A stretch of 64,000 bases of DNA from Bryum argenteum (Eukaryota; Streptophyta; Bryopsida; Bryales; Bryaceae). The notes below the pieces were generated by a model. It did no database searches. It saw nothing but the letters and a program-made list of their open reading frames with translations, and was not told the origin of the DNA. The DNA is taken from positions 2,046,001-2,110,000 of the forward strand of contig CM073323.1 of the NCBI GenBank assembly GCA_037043015.1, written 5' to 3'. Positions 49,111 to 57,906 of the stretch are shown piece after piece (the stretch's first letter is position 1; every line of letters begins with the position of its first letter). The position numbers and the translations under genes were made by a program.

Positions 49111-49900
49111 GTTGGGCCCACCCTTCTTTTCCTTTACCACACTCCACCCACTTCATCCGATTTGCACGATTGGCTTCATGGTTGTTCGACGACGATGTCC
49201 GCTATGTAAATCTCCCTTCCACGAGCGCTTGTACAATCTTTTTGGATTAGAGGATTACATGCCACCGCATTGGGAGTATAATGAAACCAATGCCCCTAAA
49301 CACAAAGGGAAATGGGAGAAGACTTGGTATGGAGTTGAAAATCGTCTCTAACTTCTATAGAGAAGCGGTTGGCCGCCCAGAATTCGGGCCGAAAGGGATC
49401 CGGAGGCAATTACGAGGGCCTGCCATCATTTAATTCCATCAAATGTCTCAAATGCCAATGGCAAGCGAAACTTCTTCTACCAGGTTTACAACGGGTATTG
49501 GGACAAAGCGCACAAGGAGTTTCGATTTGGGATTCATCCAGAAGGGCTAAAATGGAAGTCCGATGGAATGATGTATTAAATCGGAAGAGCGTTCCGACCG
49601 CGATTACGAGATGAATTGGGCAACGGATGAATCCGACTGGGCAGACCTTTTACACCACCGAAGCATTGATTTTCTTATGGAATAACATAGTCCCCAAACC
49701 GGACGCATGCTTCGAGCCATGCAACAATCGCAATTCCTGAGGGATATTCTTGAAGAAGACGGGCCTGCGAGGAGGACTCGATCAGCAGTTCGTAGACTTC
49801 GATTGGGCGGGGGTGAAGATTTGCCGGAGGGTACGAATGATGCCGACGCCGGCCCAAGCAGTGCAGCAATGGACGAGAACTAATTGTCGATTTTCTAATG
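49111..49900 (+). pseudogene. Degraded coding-like sequence inside the hAT element
   Basis: Short open pieces in different frames with normal amino-acid composition: RRRCPLCKSPFHERLYNLF and LEDYMPPHWEYNETN in one frame (49112-49351), later NWATDESDWADLL and MLRAMQQSQFLRDILEED in others. They are interrupted by stops. It may be the ruin of the element's own transposase or of a captured gene. I recognise no family. Confidence 0.3.
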
Positions 49901-50169
49901 TAGCAACCAAGATATACTTCTCTTTTTCTATATCGTTAAACACTACTGAAATACATATGCTTTTCTTTTGCAAACTTGTTGGCACACTCTATGCATGTGT
50001 TTATAATCATATGATCATGTGAATGCTAATTATCATGGTGTCATTGTATGGTTAGCTTGATAAATAGTTAAGTGGGAGAAAAAAATTATTTTAAATCTTG
50101 TAATAATTAATAAATTTCTTATAAACATGATAGGACAATAAAAAATAAACATACCGGTAGCGGATGTCA

Positions 50170-51610
50170 ATCCAAAGTGAGGGGGGGGAGAGGGGAAGTG
50201 AGGAGGGTGAGGGTTAGGGGGGTGGGTAAGGGGGTGGAGAGGGGAGGAGAAAAGAAGAAAGGGAGGAGTGGGGAGGGAAGAGGAGAGAAGGGGAGGAAGT
50301 GGAAGAGGAGTGGAATGATGGTCAATCCAATCATTGGAAATCCAAACATTCCTCACTATATCCGGGATACTCCAAATCCCGGCTTTAATGAGGGAATGTT
50401 TGGATTTGTTTATCCCATTAATGATGCTTGTTTGCAAAACACAAGATTGGTGAGAGAGAAGGCAAATTTTTTTCAAAACTACGTGGGGTGGGTGAGAGAG
50501 AGGGGCGGGTTACGGGGAGGGGGCGGATTACGGGGGAGGTGCGGGTACCATGGGGGTAGGGCGGGTACCAAGGGGGGTAGGGCGGGTACCAAGGGGGTAG
50601 GGCGGGTACCAAGGGGGTAGGACGGAGATGGTAAGGGGAATGAGGGAGTGAGTGTGAGGGGGTGAGGATGAGGGGGGTAGGGCGGAGATGGTAAGGGGAA
50701 TGAGGGAGTGAGTGTGAGGGGGAGGATGAGGGGGTGGGGTGGGGTGGGGTGAGGGGGTGGGGTGAGGGGGGGGGGGGGGGTGAGGGGGTGGGGTGGGGTG
50801 GGGGGGGGGGGTGGGGTGGGGTGAGGGGGGTGGGGTGAGGGGGGTGGGGTGAGGGGGTGGGGTGAGGGGGTGGTGTGAGGGGGTGGTGTGAGGGGGTGGT
50901 GTGAGGGGGTGGTGTGAGGGGGTGAGGATGAGGGGGGTGAGGATGAGAGGGGCGGGTGAGGGGGAGGAGAAAAGAAGAAAGGGAGGAGTGGGGAGGAAGA
51001 GAGAGAGAAGGGGAGGAAGTGGAGAGAAGGGGAGGAAGTGGAAGAGGAGTGGAATGATGGTCAATCCAATCATTGAAATCCAAACATTCCTCACTATATC
51101 CGGGATACTCCAAATCCCGGCTTTAATGAGGGAATGTTTGGATTTGTTTATCCCATTAATGATGCTTGTTTGCAAAACACAAGATTGGTGAGAGAGAAGG
51201 CAAATTTTTTTCAAAAACTACGTGGGGTGGGTGAGAGAGGAGGGGGGGGTTACGGGGGGGGCGGATTACGGGGAGGTGCGGGTACCATGGGGGTAGGGCG
51301 GGTACCATGGGGGTAGGGCGGGTACCGAGGGGGGTAGGGCGGAGATGGTAAGGGGAATGAGGAGTGAGTGTGAGGGGGTGAGGATGAGGGGGTGGGGTGA
51401 GGGGGGGGTGGGGTGAGGGGGGGTGGGGTGGGGTGCGGGGGGGGTGGTGTGAGGGGGTGGATGAGGATGGGGGGGTGAGGATGAGGGGGTGAGGGGAAAG
51501 AAGAGGAGGGAAGGGAAGGCATACTCAATACAATCGTAGAAAAGTCAAACATTCCCCCACTATATCCGGAAAGTCCAAATCCGGGCTTTAGTGAGGAATG
51601 TTTGGACTTC
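50170..51610. repeat. Duplicated hairpin-plus-G-rich module inside the hAT element
   Basis: A block of about 285 bp at 50225-50510 is repeated at about 50952-51245, with a third partial copy at 51535-51610. Each has TCCAAACATTCC...GGAATGTTTGGA as inverted arms around TCCGGGAT...ATCCCGG, so it would form a hairpin. Between the copies lies strongly G-rich, C-poor DNA (GGGGGTGAGGATGAGG, GGGTAGGGCGGGTACC repeats). Confidence 0.85.
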
Positions 51611-51814
51611 ATTACTTTAAAAATACCCGGTAGGTGGAAGAAGGAGCCAAGGGGGGATCCAAGGAAAGAGAGAAATGAAGTTTCCGTATTTCCTCTCTTA
51701 TTCAAGATTGCCCCACTACAAACCAATTCCCCCCTCTATTTCAAAGTCGAGCTACCACGTCCCAAAAAAATGATATTCTTAAAATGTGTGCTATTTTTCT
51801 CCAATCCCACCTTC

Positions 51815-52485
51815 TATTATGTTTAATTCATTCTTCTTCCCAATGCTATATTACAAATAAATTTATCATCCTAATGGTTTAATCATATATTTGATTTTAC
51901 GATCACAATTTATATTAGGACTAAAGAATGTACTAGTGGGTGGTATTATGTTTATTTCATTCTTCTTCCCAATACTATATTACAAATAAATTTATCATCC
52001 TAATGGTTTAATCATATATTTGATTTTACGATCACAATTTATATTAGGACTAAAGAATGTACTGGTGGGTGGTATTATGTTTAATTCATTCTTCTTCCCA
52101 ATGCTATATTACAAATAAATTTATCATCCTAATGGTTTAATCATATATTTGATTTTACGTTCACAATTTATATCAGGACTAAAGAATGTCTTTGGTGGGT
52201 GGTATTATGTTTATTTCATTCTTCTTCCCAATACTATATTACAAATAAATTTATCATCCTAATGGTTTAATCATATATTTGATTTTACGATCACAATTTA
52301 TATTAGGACTAAAGAATGTACTAGTGGGTGGTATTATGTTTATTTCATTCTTCTTCCCAATACTATATTACAAATAAATTTATCATCCTAATGGTTTAAT
52401 CATATATTTGATTTTACGATCACAATTTATATTAGGACTAAAGAATGTCTTGGTGGGTGGTATTATGTTTAATTCATTCTTCTTC
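51815..52485. repeat. Tandem array of a 129-bp AT-rich unit, five copies
   Basis: Units start TATTATGTTTAWTTCATTC at 51815, 51944, 52073, 52203 and 52332, with a truncated sixth at 52461 (period 129, once 130). Copies differ at a few positions only, so the array is young. No ORF. Confidence 0.95.
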
Positions 52486-52554
52486 AAATAACATTTTATT
52501 TAAAAAATTTAAAAATTTAAACAACATTTAAAAAACGCAAAGACGTGTCCTTAC

Positions 52555-53210
52555 TCCCTCTCCTATCCCACCTCCCACCTCCCACCCCTTTCCCCCCCCT
52601 CCCCCCTTTCCCCCCCCCCCTACCCCCCATTATCCCTCCCTCTACCCCCCTTATCCCTCCCCCCTACCCCCCCCTATCTCTTATTCGATGCATGTGTACT
52701 TAGTCCTATGACATATTTAATTACATTGTTTTGATTTGGGTGCACATATTTACTTATTCCCACCCCTCCTCACTCTTCCAACCGCTCATATGCATACCTT
52801 GCCTAATACCACTCAACCTATGCATGAATCAATTTGTAAATACTACGATATTTCTATTTAAAAAAATTCTCGAAAGAAAAATTCAAGAAAAAATTTTTTA
52901 AAAAATAAATGAAAACGCATCAACCCCCCTTACTCCCCCCTTACCCCTCCCCCCTAACCCACCTTACCCCCTTACCCCCCCCCTAACCCCCCTTACCCCC
53001 CCTTACCCCTCCCCCCTAACCCACCTTACCCCCTTACCCCCCCCTAACCCCCCTTACCCCCTTTACCCCCTTACCCCCCCCCCTTTACCCCCCGCCCCCC
53101 CCGCCCCTACCCCCCCCGCCCTACCTCCCCCCCCGCCCTACCCCCTCCGCCGCCCTCCCCCCCCCCGCCCCCCCCCCGCCCGCCCGCCCGCCCCGCCACC
53201 AATGTAACCC
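52555..53210. repeat. C-rich low-complexity tracts inside the hAT element
   Basis: Runs of CCCCCCTTACCCC and related units, with C on the + strand, interrupted by an AT-rich segment (52690-52920). It includes telomere-like but irregular CCCCTAAC/CCCTTAC steps. With the G-rich parts at 48.95-51.5 kb the element has opposite strand bias at its two ends. Confidence 0.85.
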
Positions 53211-54038
53211 GCCTCAAAAGTTCACCCGCCTCTCAAAAGTTCACTCGCCCTAACAAAAGTTCACTCGCCATGGCACGATTTCACCCGCCCCGACGCCACG
53301 ATGGACTTACACGTCACATCCTACGTGGCTTTTTACTGCAAAGTTTCTTACCCATGAAAAAATTACAGGCCCCCTTCAAACAAGGTGGGCGGGCACGCCC
53401 GTCCGTCCGGGACAACTCGTACGTCCGTTTTGTCCGCCCGATTGCCTCAACACGCCCGATATGACAACCTTGATCCCCATTGCAAACTTCACCTTGATAC
53501 AGGTTGGCATCCAATTCAAGGCTGTTTGATAGCACCTGGGGTGCAGGTACTTGATTCGCGCTCTGATCTTCTCATCTTCGCACACCTGCCACTTGTATCC
53601 TCCTCTGCCCCTGAGACCCTTCGGCTTGCCAAAAAGAGCAGCAACGTCTTCTTTTGGAATTTCGTCGCCCTTCCAGGTGTGAGGATTGATGCCGGTACCG
53701 TCCAAGTGATACTTATCACGGAACTCAGCTTCGAGTATCGTCTTCGGAGGCGGCTTCAACTTCCTAAGTGCGCCCTCAACGTCGAGCTTGCAATCAATGT
53801 CGTCGTCCAGGTCCTCTTCCTCCGACATGTGGTAATCCTCGTCTACATTGGCCACCTTCTTTGGAGCCCCTGTCTTCTTCCTTGCACTCGAACCTCCGGC
53901 GGCCGCTCCCTTCGAACCACCACCGGACATTGTCTTCGAAGCTGTCGCTCCAGACTTAGACTGAATAGCCGCACGGTCTCCGGCAGTGAGCTGCCCACGA
54001 TCGCGTGCGCCAGGCTCCGACCGTTTCCCCTTCGCCAT

Positions 54039-54876
54039 TGTACCTGCACTCAGAGCCTAATGCAACTGGTCCCTCTTCCAACAATAACAACTACTATGTT
54101 CACTCTCAACGCACTTCTCGCGCTCTCAAACACACCCAAACCCTCAGTACTACAGCAAACACTCAGCCTACAGACAGCAATCGGTCCCTCAGCAGTCAAA
54201 AAACAGCACCCACAACGCCTACAGCTACACTAAACGCGGAATACACAGAATGGTGATGCACGATTGGTATACGCTCGACCTCCTAAGCATACACTCGAAC
54301 TCTAATGGGACCACTCGACCTCCTACGCATACACTCAAACTCCAATGCGACCACTCGACCTCCCTCACAACCTCCCTCACGACTCCCTGCGCTACCTCAA
54401 CAACAAACGAAAGCCTTCCCGAACGACAGCAATCCTACCCTAACAGCTAACGCACACAACAGAACAGAAAATATTCAACGATTGCAAGACGCGAAGGTGC
54501 GAGACGAGCAGCGAGCGCAAAACAAGGAAAATTGAAAGTGTCAGCTTGGCGGGAGAGAGGTGCAAGACGACTGCGGTCTCGACCGGTGACCGCCGGTGCG
54601 ATCGGCACCATGACCGGTGACCGCCGGTTCAGTCCATCCACACCATTCATTCTTGATAGCATCGGACGGCTCAGCGATAGTGGGGCCACATTAACGACTT
54701 GATCTGACAGCTTGCAAAAAAGCACGATTATGACGGCGTAAAGTACGCTGACCCGTATCCTAATTAGGCCAATGGATACCCATTTTTAGCCAAGAGTACC
54801 TACAGTACGCTGTGAGAAGAAAAAAATCAGTTGGTTGACTTCCTGTACTTTGGGTGTATGTTTTTTTGGCCGCAAG
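54039..54876 (-). promoter_or_regulatory. Upstream region of the SET gene / right subterminal region of the 27-kb element
   Basis: It contains two and a bit copies of a 43-bp unit (ACTCGACCTCCTAMGCATAC, about 54272-54365), a duplicated GACCGGTGACCGCCGGT (about 54576-54630), and GTAC motifs near 54743, 54799, 54806 and 54845. No gene is seen on either strand. The SET promoter should lie here. Confidence 0.4.
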
Positions 54877-54902
54877 TGGTCCACCCTTGTATGCTTCCAC
54901 CC
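54877..54902 (-). repeat. Right terminal inverted repeat of the 27-kb element
   Basis: On the reverse strand GGGTGGAAGCAT then ACAAGGGTGGACCA, differing from the left end at two positions. It is followed outside by CTCA, the target duplication. Confidence 0.85.
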
Positions 54903-55245
54903 CTCAGCGTACGATTCTACAACCTGAATTTTGCATGTGCGCTCTGTCCACATGAGTCTTTTTAATGAGACTACGCGTAGTTGACCACGAGCGACCACGA
55001 CTAGGTTGACTACCTGATAGGGAGCCGTCTGCGGGAACTGCAAAAAACAGCGGTTTATGCAGAAACAGCGGTTTATGCTTACGGCTTCTCCCAGAGCTCC
55101 TCCTCATTCTTCTCCATGCTTGCGAATCGTTGGTGTGCAGATTGCGCTTTGCTACATCCGGCCCTTTCATCACCACCGAAGCAATTCCACTACTACTCAG
55201 AGATTCTACAAGAGATTCTACAACCTGCATTTCAGAATGATTAGG
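54903..55245. repeat. Tandem repeat, right part (continuation of 27129-27840)
   Basis: It resumes mid-unit with CGTACGATTCTACAACC, includes the GAGTAGTTGACCACGA-like spacer also seen at 27130-27230, and contains one further unit from about 55067 (CGGTTTATGCTTACGGCTTC). Confidence 0.85.
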
Positions 55246-55766
55246 AGTCTTTTGCATCTTTTGCCCCTGCGTTAGGGTGGGCCTCAGGATCGCCCTCCCT
55301 GCTTTTTGCTTACCGTCATCTGCCGTTCTCCTGATGCATGTTGTTCTCCTAATGCATGTTGTCGTCGAAACGTTGTAGAAAGTTGTAGTTGTGTAAGAAA
55401 TAATCGGTGTCACTAGAGTCTAGCTGATTTTTCCGTAATTATGTCATGGAACTCTGAAGATTGAGAAATTATTTCATACGGTAGATTGCTTTTCTTCAAT
55501 CGCAGATCGCGACGACCCATGCCTGAATAGTGGGTAATGCTCACAGGGTTCTCGACTTCAGGTTTAACCATGCAGAGCATTTGCTTTTTTGTGTGCAGAC
55601 GTTCGGAGAACTAGTCCACATTTCGACATGACTGTTTTAGTCAAGGGTAATGACCCGGCCGTGGTCGATTGCACGGACCTCATGGTCGATGGCAATCCTG
55701 TGCAAGGAGGCGCTGTTAAGCCTCAAGTAACTTCATCAGACTCTGGTATCAACGATTTCAAGATGC
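55246..55766 (+). other. 5' region of the PABP-like gene
   Basis: A splice-acceptor-like TTTGTGTGCAG ends at about 55599 and is followed by an 84-codon open frame (55589-55843). That frame is not in register with RRM1, so it may be 5' untranslated sequence or an upstream ORF. The TGCATGTTGT(C/T) duplication near 55335-55365 is minor. Confidence 0.35.
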
Positions 55767-57906
55767 ATGAAGCTCCCCAGGTACCAATCCAACGAACTTT
55801 ATATCGTGGACCTTCACGCTTCAGCTACAGACAGAGTCGATGAGCTGAGCGAGTTATTTGGTACGATCGGCACACTTGCGAAACCTATCAATATTACATC
55901 AGCTGAAGCCCTAAATCAGCTGAAACCTGGTGCCGGGGTTCCCAGCTGTAGCGCGCATGTCACGTACAGCACAGTAGACGAGGGTAAGTTCACCTCTAAA
56001 CTCAGTCTCTGCAGTTGTGGCCTTGACTATGGTTTCTTTGATTATGGGGAGGCTGCCAACTTCAATTCCCTGCATGCATGATCATGATCACTAACTACTC
56101 TACAACTGTTTTGGTTTTCAGCCTGCCTAGCTTGGAGAACACTCAACTATCATGTCTGGATGGAGGTGCCCATGCGCATAGCCTTTTTTAACCCTGATCC
56201 TGCCTCTCGCTACAATGACAAGGCAAACATCATTGTCAGTGTAAGTGAAGATCTGATCCCTTTGATTATGATTATCTCTTGCTGAAGAGCAGGACTTACA
56301 CTGCATGTATGTTTAACCATGAGTGCAGAACTTGGACGAGTCGATAGACTCTGGGACTCTTCACCACCGTTTTGGCGAGTTCGGGGTCGTAATATCATCA
56401 AAAGTGGAGCGAGACCCTCTGGGCAAGCCCACTGGACGAGGGTTCGTGCAATTCCAGGATGAGGAAGACGCCAAGCAAGCCATACAGAGCTTGAACAACT
56501 CGATGCTAGAAGGCAACCGGGTGAATGTGGAGTTCTTTGTGCGTCGCACTGACCCTATGGAGTCCGCTCATCCGAATCCGATTCATCCGAATCCACCCAT
56601 TCCTCTCACCTTGGCTGAGGTAGTGAAGAAGACCGCACACATGTTCCCCGAGGTGTCCACCAATTCCTCACCTAAGCTCAACATGAGGTCCTCGTCTAGA
56701 AGTGCCCAAGCCATTGCAATATGGCATGCAGATGCAAAGCTGCGTTCTGTTGATATGCGAAGGGGTTCAAGCGCGCAGCGAAACGAGGTAAGTAAGAGAC
56801 TGAGCTCTCTCTTTAACTCCTAGCACCCTGTTAATCTAGAAAACAACACTGAATTCAATCAATCTCTTCTCTAGCTTTCAAGTTTAAGGAATTTGTGTGT
56901 GATAATTTCAGCAGGCAAGGAGAAAGTACAAGATTGAGAAGCAGCTAAAAGAAATGGTGTCAGAAAATCCCCCAAGCTTCCCAGCTGCCTATGTCCCTGC
57001 TGGTCCAAGCGTTCAAGCTACTGACCCTGCTCCAATCTCAGAGCCCTGGCCTCCCCAGCCGTGGTCACTACAAACGTTGAAGACTATGTTAGCTGGTGCC
57101 AACAGTCAACCGGAGCGAACTGCTGTGAGTGTTGCACTTTACTCTTCTCGCTTATCATGTCCTTAAAAACTTGTCATGTCAGTTTGTTGGGGGTGTAGAA
57201 TTCGCAAAGGTAGACTGCCTCTTCTGTATGTAACTCCTAGTGTGGTTGTGTGCTGTGATTTGAACAGATGCTAGGAGCGACTCTGCTTCCACTAGTCTCC
57301 ATGCACACCAAGGATTTTGCCTCTGACATAACGAACGAGCTCGTGACGACTCTGTTGGATTCCGACATCGAAGGCATACTAATGATGGACGCTGAGGCCC
57401 TTTATGAGAAAGTTGAAGAGGTGAAGCTTGTGATCTTCGACAGGATCAAGAAGCAGCCGCCGTTTCATCCTAGTTCCGCTACTCCTGCAGATGACGTACC
57501 CATCCACATGGGGTACCCCATTGCTGTTCCACTGATGTCGGAGTTTATGGTGCCACCGAAGTTGCCTGGAATGACTTTCGAGGGGATCGTGGCACTACCA
57601 ATGCATCCTGAGTTACCCCCAAGACCGTACCATTTGCCTCCCTGTGTGCGAGACAAATGCAAGAACCTGTATGGAACTGGTTACTTCGACATTAGTTCCT
57701 GTAGCTTCAAAGTTGAGGTTTCATGTGCTAGCGATTCAGAGGCTCCAGTGGAATTAAAGGAGTACGATACCTCCTCTTCCGAAGCTAGTACTGCACCACC
57801 AACTCCGGAGCCTCAAGCATCTTCAATGGTCTTCAATTTCGACGAGGACGATCTGCTATTCGACACAGATGAGGAAGAGATGGCGAAGAGTGACGAAAGT
57901 GTTTGA
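55767..57906 (+). CDS. Divergent poly(A)-binding protein: two RRMs and an MLLE domain
   Basis: Exons 55767-55983, 56122-56240, 56329-56787, 56912-57124 and 57268-57906 join in phase, giving about 548 residues. RRM1 (about 9-100) starts NELYIVDLHA and has a weak RNP1 (SAHVTYST). RRM2 (about 107-185) has IIVSNLDESID and the RNP1 GRGFVQF; its linker (NPDPASRYNDKAN) matches the RRM1-RRM2 linker of PABPs. The MLLE domain (about 337-395: LLPLVSMHTKDF, ITNELVTTLLD, EALYEKVEEVKLVI) binds PAM2 peptides in canonical PABPs, although the KITGM core is not conserved here. Usual PABPs have four RRMs, so RRM3-4 are missing or replaced by a Pro/Ser-rich linker. The acidic C-terminus ends DTDEEEMAKSDESV. The start at 55767 is uncertain. 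It probably binds mRNA tails. Confidence 0.75.

Larger units (their letters stand above)
48756..53472. mobile_element. hAT-type DNA element inserted in SET exon 1, 4717 bp
   Basis: The ends CAAGGTTGTCATACCGGGCG and (reverse strand) CAAGGTTGTCATATCGGGCG are inverted repeats, and the 8-bp duplication ATCCCCAT flanks them (48748-48755, 53473-53480). An 8-bp duplication and CA...TG ends are diagnostic of hAT elements. Subterminal stretches are rich in GTCCGTCC/GGGCGGGC. No transposase is recognisable inside, so the element is probably non-autonomous and was moved in trans. The host reading frame resumes correctly across the site. Confidence 0.9.
33448..54038 (-). pseudogene. SUVR/SUV39-type SET methyltransferase with coiled coil and RING-like domain, split by two insertions
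   Basis: Exons (minus strand): 54038-48549 (holding the hAT insertion), 48202-47392, 47253-46939, 46829-45346, 45185-44895, 44743-44165 and 44060-33448 (holding the Ty3 insertion). All six introns are GT-AG and all phases match, giving about 1456 residues once the insertions and one copy of each duplication are set aside. Order: basic, Ser/Gly-rich N-terminus and an unknown domain (1-255); coiled coil (about 260-400); RING-like cluster CSFC...CLHIYHPWC...CC...C (about 430-490); a long acidic, Val/Pro-rich repeat region (631-1125); pre-SET (DIAKGKEPMAIP, CKCVGEDCGD, CSCIAKNGG, CNLTCPCSRKCRNRVVQ); SET (MAYNGEIVSNAE, NVARFLNHRCEDAN, GEELTW/DYG); post-SET CACGSKFC. Such proteins methylate histone H3, mostly K9. 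The 'ELTY' tyrosine is Trp here. Confidence 0.85.
27841..54902. mobile_element. 27-kb TIR element carrying a DDE transposase and a SET methyltransferase gene
   Basis: The left end reads GGGTGGAAGCATGCTAGGG, and the right end, read on the reverse strand, GGGTGGAAGCATACAAGGG; both continue TGGACCA (24 of 26 positions agree). CTCA is present directly outside each end (27837-27840, 54903-54906). The outside DNA is one tandem-repeat unit cut in two: joining CCACTACTCA to GCGTACGATTC restores the normal unit. Inside lie a transposase gene (+) and a large SET-domain gene (-), tail to tail. Removing the nested Ty3/gypsy and hAT insertions leaves about 11.85 kb. A 4-bp duplication with G-rich ends would fit the Sola superfamily, but this needs a transposase comparison. 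Confidence 0.8.

Noticed and set aside
50418-51214. Long proline-rich minus-strand ORFs (about 230 codons)
   Set aside because: They are translations of G-rich low-complexity DNA with no stops in several frames and no conserved motif.
51815-52485. Possible CRISPR-like array
   Set aside because: The 129-bp units are contiguous with no unique spacers, in a eukaryotic sequence.
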